Below, piece by piece: positions 41,365 through 51,097 of a stretch of 64,000 nt of DNA. Source of the stretch: CAYMZZ01 sp044463125 (lineage in GTDB: Bacteria; Bacteroidota; Bacteroidia; Chitinophagales; Chitinophagaceae); NCBI GenBank assembly GCA_044463125.1, contig JBIQMS010000001.1, positions 186,001 through 250,000 of the forward strand. The letters are read 5' to 3'. The notes beneath the pieces were generated by a model. It saw only the letters and a list, made by a program, of their open reading frames with translations, did no database searches and was not told the DNA's origin. How positions within the stretch are numbered: position 1 is the stretch's first letter; every line of letters begins with the position of its first letter. Position numbers and translations under genes: made by a program.

Positions 41365-41857
41365 CCACCTGCGACCGGAAGGAGAAATGTCGTTGTGCGA
41401 GATAACTGAAGAGGATGACCACGGTGCTGGTAATTATTTGCGCCAGCACAGGATAAACCCGGAAATATTCGACCAAAATCTTTAACAATATATAATTAAG
41501 CGCCAGGTTAAAAAGACAGATCATGAAGTAGCGAAACAATTGAACACTGCCCTTAAGCGAAGAGTCGTTAAAAACAACATATTTGGCCAGAAAGAAACCT
41601 ACGGGGAAGCTGATACACCAAGAGAAGAATAGCGCGGCTATGTGTGCTTTGAACGCGTAAAACCCAAATGAAAAACTCCTTTCCTCCAATATATAATGGT
41701 AACTGATATAGTACACCAGGAATGCCAACAGCGTATTCCCCCCACCGGCGGCGGCATAGCGGAAAGTTTGCAGGGGCATCCATTTCCGGAATGGCCGGTA
41801 AAAAAAATCAATAATGGGCAGAATAAAGTCGCGTATACTATGGAAATGCCTTCGCAT
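41354..41857 (-). CDS. GtrA family membrane protein
   Basis: The 167-residue protein has four hydrophobic helices of the GtrA type: FRYAAAGGGNTLLAFLVYYI, AHIAALFFSWCISFPVGFFL, FRYFMICLFNLALNYILLK and IITSTVVILFSYLAQRHFSF. The opening FxRYAxxGGxNT and the closing SYLxQRxFSF are diagnostic. GtrA proteins flip or carry polyprenol-linked sugars for surface polysaccharide modification. No GtrB partner is next to it. It is convergent with and overlaps the DUF4403 gene. Confidence 0.9.
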   Translation of the reverse strand: MRRHFHSIRDFILPIIDFFYRPFRKWMPLQTFRYAAAGGGNTLLAFLVYYISYHYILEERSFSFGFYAFKAHIAALFFSWCISFPVGFFLAKYVVFNDSSLKGSVQLFRYFMICLFNLALNYILLKILVEYFRVYPVLAQIITSTVVILFSYLAQRHFSFRSQVVKD

Positions 41858-41942
41858 GAGTCTGCAAATTTAAGCGGTGGATTGCATAGCCGCGCAGTCA
41901 ACAAATAAATGGATGACAGCCCCTTGCCAAGCGTCAATTTCG

Positions 41943-41950
41943 TAATTTCG
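41943..41950 (+). promoter_or_regulatory. Near-consensus -7 box of argS
   Basis: TAATTTCG is seven of eight to TAnnTTTG, 16 bp before the ATG. A TTG at 41924-41926 could serve as the -33 element. The same TAnnTTCG form recurs before several other genes here. Confidence 0.45.
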
Positions 41951-41966
41951 CCGCCAAATCAGTAGC

Positions 41967-43742
41967 ATGGGCGTCGTTCAAAAGATCAAACCATTTGTAT
42001 CCAAAGGCATACAGGAACTATTTCAGCAGGAGATATCGGTCGACCAGTTGACCGTTAACAGCACCAAACCCGAATTTGAAGGGGATTATACTATCGTGCT
42101 CTTTGGCCTGGTAAAGCAATTGCGGCAATCGCCCGAACAATTGGGGCAAAAGCTGGGAGAATGGCTGATAACAAATACCGATGGATTCTTCACCGGATTC
42201 AACGTGATTAAAGGCTTTTTGAACCTGACGATTGCGGACCAATATTGGACGGATGAACTGGAAAACGCCTATCAAAATCCCGAACCGGGCCGTCGCCCGG
42301 CAAGTGGCGAAAAGGTGATGGTGGAATATTCCTCACCCAATACCAATAAGCCCCTGCACCTGGGTCACCTTCGCAACAACTTTTTGGGATGGAGTGTAGC
42401 CGAGATCATGAAATATGCGGGAGCCGAAGTGCGCAAAACGGCCATCCTCAACGATCGTGGTATTCATATCTGCAAATCCATGATTGCCTGGAAACTTTTT
42501 GCCAATGGAGCTACTCCGCAAAGCACCGGCATCAAAGGCGATCATTTTGTAGGGGATTATTATGTACGCTTTGGAACCGAACTGAAAAAGGAAGTGGCTG
42601 AACTGACCGCGCAGGGAATGAATGCAGAAGAAGCCGAAAAAAATGCGCCCCTGATGAAAGCCGCCCAGCAAATGCTACTCGATTGGGAAAACGGCGACAA
42701 AGAAGTGCGGCAGTTATGGGAAACCATGAATGGCTGGGTGTACGAGGGCTTCAATGCAACCTATCGCCGCATCGGCAGCGATTTTGATAAGAACTATTAC
42801 GAAAGCGAAACCTATCTTTTGGGTAAGGAACTGGTGGAAGAAGGCCTGGCCAAAAATGTATTCTTCCGCAAGCCCGATGGAAGTGTATGGATAGACCTGA
42901 CGGCCGACGGATTGGATGAAAAACTGGTATTGCGCAAGGACGGCACTTCCGTTTATATAACCCAGGACCTGGGCCTTGCCGACCGGAAATATGAAGAGTT
43001 TCCTTATAACCAAAGCATCTACGTGATTGCCGATGAGCAGAACTACCATATGAAGGTATTAAAGCTTATTCTGCAGAAATTGGGGAAACCCTATGCCGAC
43101 GGCATTTATCACCTGAGCTATGGCATGGTGGAGCTACCCACAGGAAGAATGAAAACCCGCGAGGGTACAGTGGTGGATGCCGATGATCTGCTCGATGAAT
43201 TGAGGCGTGTGGCGCAGCAAAAAACCGAGGAGCTGGGTAAAGTGCAGGATTTTGAGAAAAAAGAGCTTGATGCTTTATACGACATGATATCCCTGGGAGC
43301 TTTGAAATTCTTCCTGCTTCGGGTGGATCCTAAGAAAAGAATGGTGTTTAATCCCGAAGAAAGTATCGATATCCATGGCTTCACCGCCACTTTTGTGCAA
43401 TATACCCATGCGCGTATCTGTTCCATTTTGCGAAAAGAACGACCGGCTGAAAAAGCGCCAGCTTTTTCTACGCTCCTGAAAGCTGAGAAGGATATGCTGG
43501 TATTACTGGAACAGTTTGATACCATCATTGAGCAGGCCCTGCAGGAGCATAATCCTTCGGTGCTGGCCGGTTATGCTTTCCAACTGGCCAAGAGTTTCAA
43601 TAGTTTTTATACGGAACTCTCCGTGATGAAAGCCGAGAGCGAAGAGAAAAAGCAATTGCGGCTGCGCATTTGCGCCCTTACCGCCAAAACCATTCGCATT
43701 ACCATGCGCCTGATGGGTATTGCCGTGCCGGAGAGGATGTAA
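41967..43742 (+). CDS. argS: Arginyl-tRNA synthetase
   Basis: ArgRS charges tRNA-Arg. The 591-residue class I enzyme has the N-terminal Arg-S additional domain (residues 1-115), the HIGH motif as HLGH (131-134) in EYSSPNTNKPLHLGHLRNN, IYVIADEQNYH, a KMSKS-region equivalent in GRMKTREGTVV, and the DALR anticodon-binding domain ending ITMRLMGIAVPERM. It is complete and well conserved. The cognate tRNA-Arg(TCT) is in this window at 13249. Confidence 0.97.
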   Translation: MGVVQKIKPFVSKGIQELFQQEISVDQLTVNSTKPEFEGDYTIVLFGLVKQLRQSPEQLGQKLGEWLITNTDGFFTGFNVIKGFLNLTIADQYWTDELENAYQNPEPGRRPASGEKVMVEYSSPNTNKPLHLGHLRNNFLGWSVAEIMKYAGAEVRKTAILNDRGIHICKSMIAWKLFANGATPQSTGIKGDHFVGDYYVRFGTELKKEVAELTAQGMNAEEAEKNAPLMKAAQQMLLDWENGDKEVRQLWETMNGWVYEGFNATYRRIGSDFDKNYYESETYLLGKELVEEGLAKNVFFRKPDGSVWIDLTADGLDEKLVLRKDGTSVYITQDLGLADRKYEEFPYNQSIYVIADEQNYHMKVLKLILQKLGKPYADGIYHLSYGMVELPTGRMKTREGTVVDADDLLDELRRVAQQKTEELGKVQDFEKKELDALYDMISLGALKFFLLRVDPKKRMVFNPEESIDIHGFTATFVQYTHARICSILRKERPAEKAPAFSTLLKAEKDMLVLLEQFDTIIEQALQEHNPSVLAGYAFQLAKSFNSFYTELSVMKAESEEKKQLRLRICALTAKTIRITMRLMGIAVPERM

Positions 43743-43820
43743 GTTTGAAGTAAGTTAACTCGAAGAATTAGAGGTCAAAATTTTACAAATTGCTTGGCTT
43801 CCCCAGACTTATCGAATAGA

Positions 43821-43926
43821 ATCTGCGTTCATCTGCGGAAAAATCTGCGATAATCTGCGGGGAATGCATCTGCACTTTAAACCTGTTCAAAGTTCAGGCG
43901 AGTTTTCCCGCAGATTTTCGCAGATG
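43821..43926. repeat. TCTGCGG / CGCAGATT repeat inverted pair
   Basis: Four TCTGCG-containing units of 10-12 bp (43824-43862) oppose TTCCCGCAGATTTTCGCAGAT (43906-43926) across about 45 bp, between the convergent argS and TPR genes. The same family occurs at 53130-53177. The rest of the 264-bp gap shows no gene. Confidence 0.8.
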
Positions 43927-44006
43927 AGATCCTGAAAGGAAAGATACTTCGGCCAATTATGCTTCATTTACCGGCAATAAATTGAATCCCACAAAAGATT
44001 CCGTAA

Positions 44007-45053
44007 TTACAGTCCGCCGCCGGGCATTTGCTTTTTCTGCTTGAGCGAAGCGAGGCTGGGGTCCATTTCAATGGCTTTGTCGCAAAGCTGCTGGCCTTTT
44101 GATTTTTCACCCTTTTTCTGATAGCTCATGCCAATCATGTATAGCGCGGATGCGTTTTCTTTGTCGTATTCGAGAATCTTGTCCCAATAATCAATGGCGG
44201 GCTGGTATTTGCCTTTGAAATAATATGCTTCGGCAATCATATTGAGAATATTCATGTCGCTGGGACGGCGCTTCAGGATTTCATTTAATATCCCCACTCC
44301 TTCTTCGAGGTTACCTACATTCAGATAGGCTATACCGAGGTTTTCCAGGTAATCATTATCGCGACGATACCCCTTCTCCCCTGCCAGCTTAATGGTCTCC
44401 AATGCCTTTTGATCATTGTGCATGGCATAGTAGATCAATCCCAACTCGTAGATCCAGTTGCTCTTGGTAGTGTCCAGTTCTATCGCTTTTTGAAAATAAG
44501 GAATACACTGTTTGTAGTTCTGCATATCGGCATAGCTACGTGCAATCATGTAAGGTATTTCACCATTGGCGGGTTCTTCTTTGGCTGCTTCATTCAGCAC
44601 TTTGATGGCTTCCCCATAATTATCCTGCTGGTAATGCACTTTTCCTACGAAATAATTGACCCTTGCCGATGGATCAGCTTTCTTCAATTTTCCTGCATAA
44701 ATCACCACATCATCGTATTTCTTCAGGTTGAAGGAAAGGTCCATCAACCGGCGATATTGATCGACGGTCAGCTTATCCCAACCATCCAGCTTTTTGTAGG
44801 CTTCCCAGGCCTGGAAATATTTCCGGAGGTCCATATAGGCATCAGCCAATTCGGCTACCAGTTTGGGATCATCGGCCTGGTAAGTAGCCGCTTTTTCAAA
44901 CTGACGCAGCGATTCCATCCTTCTTCCTTTCTGCTTTTCTTCCAGACCTTTATTGTAAAAATGAATTGAACTGTCGGCTGCGCTGCCGCCGGTTTGCCCG
45001 CTTGTATAAATAGCGATGGCACAAAAAAGTGGAGTAAGGGCTTTTCGGATCAT
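44007..45053 (-). CDS. Secreted tetratricopeptide-repeat protein
   Basis: The 348-residue protein has a signal peptide (ALTPLFCAIAIYTSGQ) followed by about eight TPR units, for example YNKGLEEKQKGRRMESLRQF, VNYFVGKVHYQQDNYGEAIKV, PYMIARSYADMQNYKQCIPY, IYELGLIYYAMHNDQKALET and LYMIGMSYQKKGEKSKGQ. TPR solenoids bind partner proteins; location is periplasm or outer membrane. No catalytic domain is present and the partner is unknown. It is convergent with argS. Confidence 0.87.
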   Translation of the reverse strand: MIRKALTPLFCAIAIYTSGQTGGSAADSSIHFYNKGLEEKQKGRRMESLRQFEKAATYQADDPKLVAELADAYMDLRKYFQAWEAYKKLDGWDKLTVDQYRRLMDLSFNLKKYDDVVIYAGKLKKADPSARVNYFVGKVHYQQDNYGEAIKVLNEAAKEEPANGEIPYMIARSYADMQNYKQCIPYFQKAIELDTTKSNWIYELGLIYYAMHNDQKALETIKLAGEKGYRRDNDYLENLGIAYLNVGNLEEGVGILNEILKRRPSDMNILNMIAEAYYFKGKYQPAIDYWDKILEYDKENASALYMIGMSYQKKGEKSKGQQLCDKAIEMDPSLASLKQKKQMPGGGL

Positions 45054-45191
45054 TGGAATGAAGGATTTTTATTGGATGATTAAAATTAGACCAAAAGAAC
45101 CGATTTGAGAATTTGATTATTTGTGTATTTGTAAAGCTGTGCTTATCAGCAATTGGCATTTACAATCGTCAAATTTGGCAGCTATTCCGGC

Positions 45192-47246
45192 CTATTTCAA
45201 AATCAAACCCGCCAGCGGCGGTATATTTAAACGAATCCGGTAGGCTTCTTCGTCTTCACCCACTGTTATTTTTTCGCTTCGGATTTCGGGGTTAAACACT
45301 TTTCCTGTTCCCCAGAAAATGGCCGCGTCGCTATTAAACAATTCCCGGCTATATGCTTTGCCCTTGACAGTAATTTCCCAGTCATTCCGCACAACGGGCG
45401 TCATATTTAGTACGATCAACAGGTCATCTTCCGGATTCCTGCCTTTGCGCTTGAATACCATCACCGATTCTGCACGATGATTCAGGTCCACCCATTCAAA
45501 TCCATAGATGTTGAACTGGTTTTCGTGCAGGGCTGGCTCTTCCCTCAGAAGCTGGTTCAGTTTTACCACGCAATCCTGCAAAAGCCGGTGGGCATCGTAT
45601 TGCAACAAAGGCCAATCCAACTCCGACTTGTAGTTCCACTCACTGGTTTGTCCAAACTCACCTCCCATGAACAAAAGTTTGGCACCCGGGTGCGCCCACA
45701 TATAGGTGAACATCAAACGCAGGTTGGCAAATTTCTGCCATTCATCGCCCGGCATCTTATACAACAAAGGGCTTTTGCCGTGCACTACTTCATCGTGGCT
45801 GAAGGGCAGCATGAAGTTTTCGTCGTAGTAATACATCATACTGAATGAAAACTTGTCCTGCTGATGTTGCCGAGCCAGCGGATCCAATTTGAAATAATTC
45901 AGCGTATCGTGCATCCAACCCATCATCCATTTCATGCCAAAGCCCAGCCCATCCTGCCAGGTAGGTTTTGATATGCCCGGCCAATCTGTTGCTTCTTCGG
46001 CTATAGTTTGTACATCGGGGAAATCCCGGAAAATGGTTTCGTTAAGATCTTTGATAAACGCGATGGCTTCGAGGTTGCCGTCGCCGCCGAATTCATTGGG
46101 CTCCCACTCGCCTTCCTTTCGGCTATAGTTCAACTTCAGCATCGAACTCACTGCATCAACCCGGATGCCGTCGATATGAAAATAGTCGAACCAAAAGCGG
46201 GCGCTGCTGATCAAAAAAGACTTGACTTCGCCCCGCTTATAGTTGAAGATATAGCTGTTCCAATCCGGATGAAAGCCTTTGCGCATGTCGGCGTATTCAT
46301 ACGTGTGCGTGCCATCGAACATATAGAGGCCATGCGCATCATAAGGGAAATGAGAAGGTACCCAATCGAGGATGACCCCGATTCCTTCCTGGTGAAATGC
46401 ATCAATCAGCCGCATCAATCCCTGTGGATCACCAAAACGGGATGTGGGCGCAAAGAATCCGGTGCATTGATAGCCCCAACTGCCATCGAAAGGATGTTCC
46501 ATCACCGGCATAAACTCCACATGAGTGAAACCCATTTCCTTCACATAAGGCACCAGACGTTCACGCATCTGATCGTAGGTATTGTACGATTCTTCATCGT
46601 CCTTCACCGGTCTTTGCCAACTGGCCAGGTGCACTTCATATACCGACCAGGGTGCATCCAGCGCGTTATGCTCCTTACGCTTACGCATCCATTCCGCATC
46701 CTTCCATTCGTAATACATGTCCCAGGTGATGGAAGCGGTATAGGGCCTTTTCTCCCAAAAATGAGCCAGTGGATCGCCTTTCTCTGTTACCCTACCCTCA
46801 AAACCCGTGATATGATACTTGTATGCTTCGCCTAATCCAAAACCGGGAATAAAACCTTCCCAGATGCCGCTCTTATCCCAACGTGGTGTGAGCGGATGGG
46901 CCTGTGAATCCCATTTATTAAAATGCGCGATTACCGAAACGGCCGTCGCATTGGGTGCCCATACGCAGAAATACATACCCCAGGTATTGAGTACCTGAAT
47001 GGACTTTGCACCCATTTTCTTGTAGATGCTATAATGTGTTCCCTGTTGAAAATTGCGGATATCATCCTCCGTCAGCAACGTATAATTCCAAACAGGCCGG
47101 GTAGTGTCCACAAAATGTGTTTGTTCATACGGAACTCCTTCGGTTGCCGATCCGGGTTCATTGCTTGCCGTATCCAACAATCGCTTGCTATTCTGCTCGT
47201 TGTTGCGCGAAATATCGTTGTTGTTTTGATCAATATTCTCAGGCAT
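45192..47246 (-). CDS. glgB: 1,4-alpha-glucan branching enzyme
   Basis: GlgB makes the alpha-1,6 branch points of glycogen. The 684-residue protein has a polar N-terminal extension (about 1-60), the CBM48 domain (GMYFCVWAPNATAVSVIAHF), the GH13 barrel and a beta C-domain. Catalytic parts are FHIDGIRVDAVSSML (nucleophile Asp), TIAEEATDWPGIS (acid/base Glu) and LPFSHDEVVHGKSPLL (Asp), with FMGGEFGQTSEWN typical of branching enzymes. It is the first of several glucan genes but is transcribed away from glgC and glgA, so it forms its own unit. Confidence 0.96.
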   Translation of the reverse strand: MPENIDQNNNDISRNNEQNSKRLLDTASNEPGSATEGVPYEQTHFVDTTRPVWNYTLLTEDDIRNFQQGTHYSIYKKMGAKSIQVLNTWGMYFCVWAPNATAVSVIAHFNKWDSQAHPLTPRWDKSGIWEGFIPGFGLGEAYKYHITGFEGRVTEKGDPLAHFWEKRPYTASITWDMYYEWKDAEWMRKRKEHNALDAPWSVYEVHLASWQRPVKDDEESYNTYDQMRERLVPYVKEMGFTHVEFMPVMEHPFDGSWGYQCTGFFAPTSRFGDPQGLMRLIDAFHQEGIGVILDWVPSHFPYDAHGLYMFDGTHTYEYADMRKGFHPDWNSYIFNYKRGEVKSFLISSARFWFDYFHIDGIRVDAVSSMLKLNYSRKEGEWEPNEFGGDGNLEAIAFIKDLNETIFRDFPDVQTIAEEATDWPGISKPTWQDGLGFGMKWMMGWMHDTLNYFKLDPLARQHQQDKFSFSMMYYYDENFMLPFSHDEVVHGKSPLLYKMPGDEWQKFANLRLMFTYMWAHPGAKLLFMGGEFGQTSEWNYKSELDWPLLQYDAHRLLQDCVVKLNQLLREEPALHENQFNIYGFEWVDLNHRAESVMVFKRKGRNPEDDLLIVLNMTPVVRNDWEITVKGKAYSRELFNSDAAIFWGTGKVFNPEIRSEKITVGEDEEAYRIRLNIPPLAGLILK

Positions 47247-47426
47247 TCAGGATGGTTTTACATTTTCAGCTTTCTACAACTTACGGAATTTTATTGAAAT
47301 ATTAACAGGGTTTACCGCTTCAACATTCTCACATCAGGCCATTAATCCCCAAATTTGCCCCATCATATAAAATAAGCGGAAAACCGCGCGGTTACCGTTT
47401 ATTTTAGAACCATAGCCAAACCAGCC

Positions 47427-50189
47427 ATGAGAAAACAAATTCTCCTTTTGCTCTTTTCCTTAAGCGCCATCACTGCCTTTAGCCAGCAAAGCTCCGTTGA
47501 AGGTACCGTGCGCGATACCACAGAAAATAAGACACTGCAATATGCTGTTGTCTCGCTCCTAAGAGGAAGCGACTCCGTTCTGGTGCAATTTACGCGAACC
47601 AACAAGGATGGTAGTTTTAAGATCGACCCACTTCCTGCGGGCAATTATGTGCTGTTGATCACCTATCCCAAGTTCGCCGACTATGCGGACCTGATCCAGG
47701 TATCAGGACAGTCTCCGCTAAAGCTCGGAACCATTCCGCTTACGCCCGCCAGCGTGTTGATGCGTGAAGTAATAGTGCGGGCCAACAATACCATGCGAAT
47801 CCGGGGAGACACCACCGAGTTTACTGCCGACAGCTTCAAAGTTCGCGAAGGCGCCACGGTGGAGGAGCTGCTGCAACAGATTCCGGGCATGACGGTTAAC
47901 AGCAAAGGTGAAATCACCGCCCAGGGCAAACGCGTGGACCGTGTATTGGTGGATGGGGAAGAATTTTTTGGCGACGACCCCACCATCGCCACGCAAAATA
48001 TCGGCGCCAAAGCCGTAGATAAAGTGCAGGTATTCGATTCCAAATCGGAGCAGGATCAGCTAAAAGGTATTGGTGCTTCCGGCAACACCGGCAAAACCAT
48101 CAATATAAAATTAAAAGAAAACGCCAAGCGAGGTTATTTTGGAAAGGCAGGCGTGAATAGTAATCTGAATGATTTGAATGACGCGCGACTCATGCTGAAT
48201 CGCTTTGTGGGTCCACAAAAAATTTCGATTTACGGTACCAAGAGTAATACCAACACCGGTAGCCTGGGATGGGAAGAAAGAAATAAACTGGGAATTGAGG
48301 ACGATGATTATGAGTTTGATGAAATAAGCGGCTTCTATTACAGCTATGGCGATGGAGATGATGAGTTTTCGAACTACAACCTGCGTGGCCTTCCCAGCGC
48401 CTACACGGCTGGCGGATTGTTTAGCGATAAATGGAATGCCGACAAACATAAGCTGAACCTTTCTTATCTCTACAATCGGCTGGGCACTACTAATAACAGT
48501 TCTTCGCTTTCGCAAACCTTGCTGGAAGATACTACCTTCTATAATAGTTCTTCATCTAAAACCAGGGGGTTGAGCCAGCAACATTCCGCACGCGGCAAAT
48601 ACGAATGGAAGATTGATTCACTCGCTTCCATCCGGTTCTCAGTAGCGGGTATTATGCGGGAAAAGAATCAGGACATGGAAAGCTATAGTAATGCGGAAAA
48701 TGAAGACCGGCAATTCGTAAATGAAAATGACCGTACCAATGAATTGTTTAGCCGGAAGAAGCAATTGGATAATGTGATTTTCTACAAACAACTTTTCAAG
48801 AAAAAGAATCGCCAGCTCAGCACTACCCTGCGTATGGGATTGGTGGAAGATGAGGGCAACGAGTTGCTGATTTCAACCACCCGATTTTATACCGACGGCA
48901 ACCTCGACAGTACTGATTTGATCGATCAGCAAAAAATAAACGAAGGGCGCTCCAACACCTGGGGGGTAAGGATACAATACAATGAACCGATCACCGACAA
49001 ATGGAACCTGGTAACCGAGTACAGCCTCAACCATAACCAGTCCGAATCGTTCCGGAATAGTTTTGATAAAGATGGTGACGACAAATACAGTGTCCGTAAC
49101 CTCAGTTTCAGCAACAATTTTGAATTGAACGCGCTCTCCAATAGCGGAAGTGTTACAGCAAGGTATATGGGCAAGAAATGGCGCCTGGCAGCAGGCGCAG
49201 GGCTGTCGTCCATACGCCTTAACCTCAATAATCTGGATCTCGCTAATCGCACCCGCTATAATTTCACCGGCTTCACCCCACAGGTACAGATAGCACACCT
49301 GAAGAGTCAGCAGTCGATGATGAGCGTTAATTACCGGGGCAATACCATACAGCCCAACCTGAACCAATTGCAGCCGCTACAGAATAATAATGATCCCCTT
49401 AGCATTTATATGGGTAATCCCGACCTGAAAGTGGGCTTCAATCACAATATCAATTTTAATTTGCATGATTTCAAAGTGCTGAGTGGCCGATATATGTTTG
49501 TAAATGCCGGCATCAGCTTTATTCAGAATGCCATCACACAAACCAGCACTGTGGATCAGTTTGGCAAGCGCACCTATATGCCGGTAAATGTGGATGGAAA
49601 CTATAATTGGTATTTATGGTCGGCCGTTAATAGCGGACAGGGAGAAAAGAAATGGACGCATGAAATTGCCCCTTCTGCCAATGGAGGCCGCAATGTGAAC
49701 TTCATTAACGGTAATAGAAACGAAAACAATTATGCGACTCTGAGCCTGAATTATTCACTCAGCTACCGAGTGCAGGATAAATTTAATTTCCGCTTCGGTC
49801 CCAGCCTTTCGCGCACATTGTCGAAATCATCGCTGCGGCCCAATGTGAACAACAATTACTGGACCTATGGCGGTCGTGCGAATTTCTGGGTAAAGCTGCC
49901 GGGCAAGCTGGAACTGCAGTCGGATGTACAGGCCAACCTGCAGCAAAAAACCGAAGCATTCCCCAATCCGGTGAATATTACCGTTTGGAATGCCCGCCTC
50001 ACACGAAAATTCCTGAAAGATAATGCGTTGGAAGCAGGCATTATTGCCAACGACATCCTGAATCAGAATATTGGATTCAACAGAACTATCAATAGCAGTT
50101 TCGTTAACGAACAGCGATACGACAGGGTGGCGCAATATTTTCAAATAATGTTGTTATGGAATTTCAATAAAATGCCTGGTAGTAAGTAA
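47427..50189 (+). CDS. TonB-dependent receptor-like outer-membrane beta-barrel protein
   Basis: The 920-residue protein has a signal peptide (ILLLLFSLSAITAFSQ), a carboxypeptidase-regulatory-like domain (about 22-115; SSVEGTVRDTTENKTLQYA), a plug (about 120-240; VEELLQQIPGMTVNSKGEI, RVDRVLVDGEEFFGDDPTIA, AVDKVQVFDSKSEQDQLKG) and a large beta barrel of the type found in outer-membrane beta-barrel family proteins (PF14905-like). It ends in LWNFNKMPGSK with no TonB-receptor aromatic terminus. The GLPGLI-family gene directly downstream is its usual partner in Bacteroidota. The substrate is unknown; the neighbourhood hints at glucans but this gene type is often linked to peptides or metals. Confidence 0.9.
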   Translation: MRKQILLLLFSLSAITAFSQQSSVEGTVRDTTENKTLQYAVVSLLRGSDSVLVQFTRTNKDGSFKIDPLPAGNYVLLITYPKFADYADLIQVSGQSPLKLGTIPLTPASVLMREVIVRANNTMRIRGDTTEFTADSFKVREGATVEELLQQIPGMTVNSKGEITAQGKRVDRVLVDGEEFFGDDPTIATQNIGAKAVDKVQVFDSKSEQDQLKGIGASGNTGKTINIKLKENAKRGYFGKAGVNSNLNDLNDARLMLNRFVGPQKISIYGTKSNTNTGSLGWEERNKLGIEDDDYEFDEISGFYYSYGDGDDEFSNYNLRGLPSAYTAGGLFSDKWNADKHKLNLSYLYNRLGTTNNSSSLSQTLLEDTTFYNSSSSKTRGLSQQHSARGKYEWKIDSLASIRFSVAGIMREKNQDMESYSNAENEDRQFVNENDRTNELFSRKKQLDNVIFYKQLFKKKNRQLSTTLRMGLVEDEGNELLISTTRFYTDGNLDSTDLIDQQKINEGRSNTWGVRIQYNEPITDKWNLVTEYSLNHNQSESFRNSFDKDGDDKYSVRNLSFSNNFELNALSNSGSVTARYMGKKWRLAAGAGLSSIRLNLNNLDLANRTRYNFTGFTPQVQIAHLKSQQSMMSVNYRGNTIQPNLNQLQPLQNNNDPLSIYMGNPDLKVGFNHNINFNLHDFKVLSGRYMFVNAGISFIQNAITQTSTVDQFGKRTYMPVNVDGNYNWYLWSAVNSGQGEKKWTHEIAPSANGGRNVNFINGNRNENNYATLSLNYSLSYRVQDKFNFRFGPSLSRTLSKSSLRPNVNNNYWTYGGRANFWVKLPGKLELQSDVQANLQQKTEAFPNPVNITVWNARLTRKFLKDNALEAGIIANDILNQNIGFNRTINSSFVNEQRYDRVAQYFQIMLLWNFNKMPGSK

Positions 50190-50347
50190 TACGTAGTACG
50201 TATTACGTTATACGTTTTCAGTTGAAAGTTTAGGGTTTAAGGTTTAATACTTTTTATTTATTCGTAGTGAATTTTCAAACTGAAAGCTTAAACCTTAAAC
50301 TCTAAACCCTAAACGATTCAACAGTTCAACAAATCAACGATTCAACA
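50188..50347. repeat. ACGT, GGGTTTA and ACGATTCA element between two partner genes
   Basis: The parts are an ACGTnnn tract (50190-50216), a GGGTTTA-like tract (50227-50247), a TAAACCn tract (50287-50314) and an ACGATTCA tract (50315-50347). The last unit ends directly at the ATG of the GLPGLI gene. It sits inside what would otherwise be an operon. Confidence 0.88.
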
Positions 50348-51082
50348 ATGAAAAAAATACTTTTCCTCAGCTTCGTTTTGCTTGCCTCAAAGTTGCTGCC
50401 GGCGCAGCAGGCTTTTTTGCAGCAGGTGAGCATTGATTTTGTGAAGACGGTGGCTGTTTGGCCTTTGATGAAAGAGATGGAGCCCGAATGGTTTGAGCAG
50501 TCGAAAGATCATATGCCGAAGGAACTGCAGAGCCATTTCAATTTCTCCACCGATGGCAGCAAATCGCTGTACAAGAAAACCAAAGACCCGGAAATTCCAC
50601 GGGGCATGTGGTTCCAGCCTTTTGCGGATAATAATAGCGTGTACAACGATTACGGCACGGGTACAACCATCAGTCAGAAGCCGGTATTTGAACAAACCTT
50701 TCTGGTAGCCGACAGTTTCCACAAAATAGACTGGAAAATAACTGCCGATACCCGAATCATCGCCGGATTTGAATGTCGTAAGGCGATTGGCATCCTCTTC
50801 GATACAGTGGCCGTATTTGCTTTCTATACCGACCAGATCATGGTAAGCGGCGGGCCCGAAGGCATCACCGGACTGCCGGGTATGATCCTGGGAGTGGGTA
50901 TTCCCCGTTTGCATACCACCTGGTTTGCCACGCAGGTTACCCTGGATCCCAACCTCAAAGCCATAAAGCCGGAGCAGAAGGGCAAGAAAGTGAACCGGGG
51001 CGAAATGCAGGAACAACTCTTCGATGTAATGAAGCGTTGGGAAGCCTATGGCCGCAAACTATACCTGGCATTTGTGATTTGA
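50348..51082 (+). CDS. GLPGLI family protein
   Basis: The 244-residue secreted protein has a signal peptide (ILFLSFVLLASKLLPAQ) and the family-naming motif, here GLPGMILG (within GGPEGITGLPGMILGVGIP). Other typical features are VEQ/DWKITADTRIIAGFECRKA in the middle and FYTDQIMVSGGPEG just before the motif. GLPGLI proteins accompany TonB-like barrels as here; their function is not established. The start codon is at the edge of the ACGATTCA tract and is the only reasonable start. Confidence 0.9.
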   Translation: MKKILFLSFVLLASKLLPAQQAFLQQVSIDFVKTVAVWPLMKEMEPEWFEQSKDHMPKELQSHFNFSTDGSKSLYKKTKDPEIPRGMWFQPFADNNSVYNDYGTGTTISQKPVFEQTFLVADSFHKIDWKITADTRIIAGFECRKAIGILFDTVAVFAFYTDQIMVSGGPEGITGLPGMILGVGIPRLHTTWFATQVTLDPNLKAIKPEQKGKKVNRGEMQEQLFDVMKRWEAYGRKLYLAFVI

Positions 51083-51097
51083 GCCTGCCGGAAATCC

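Noticed and set aside
46008..46835. Long antisense frame within glgB (275 codons)
   Set aside because: It is a shadow of the strongly conserved glgB coding sequence; similar shadows lie opposite dnaK (37078-37755), GH13 (52055-52960) and DUF4403 (40420-41208).
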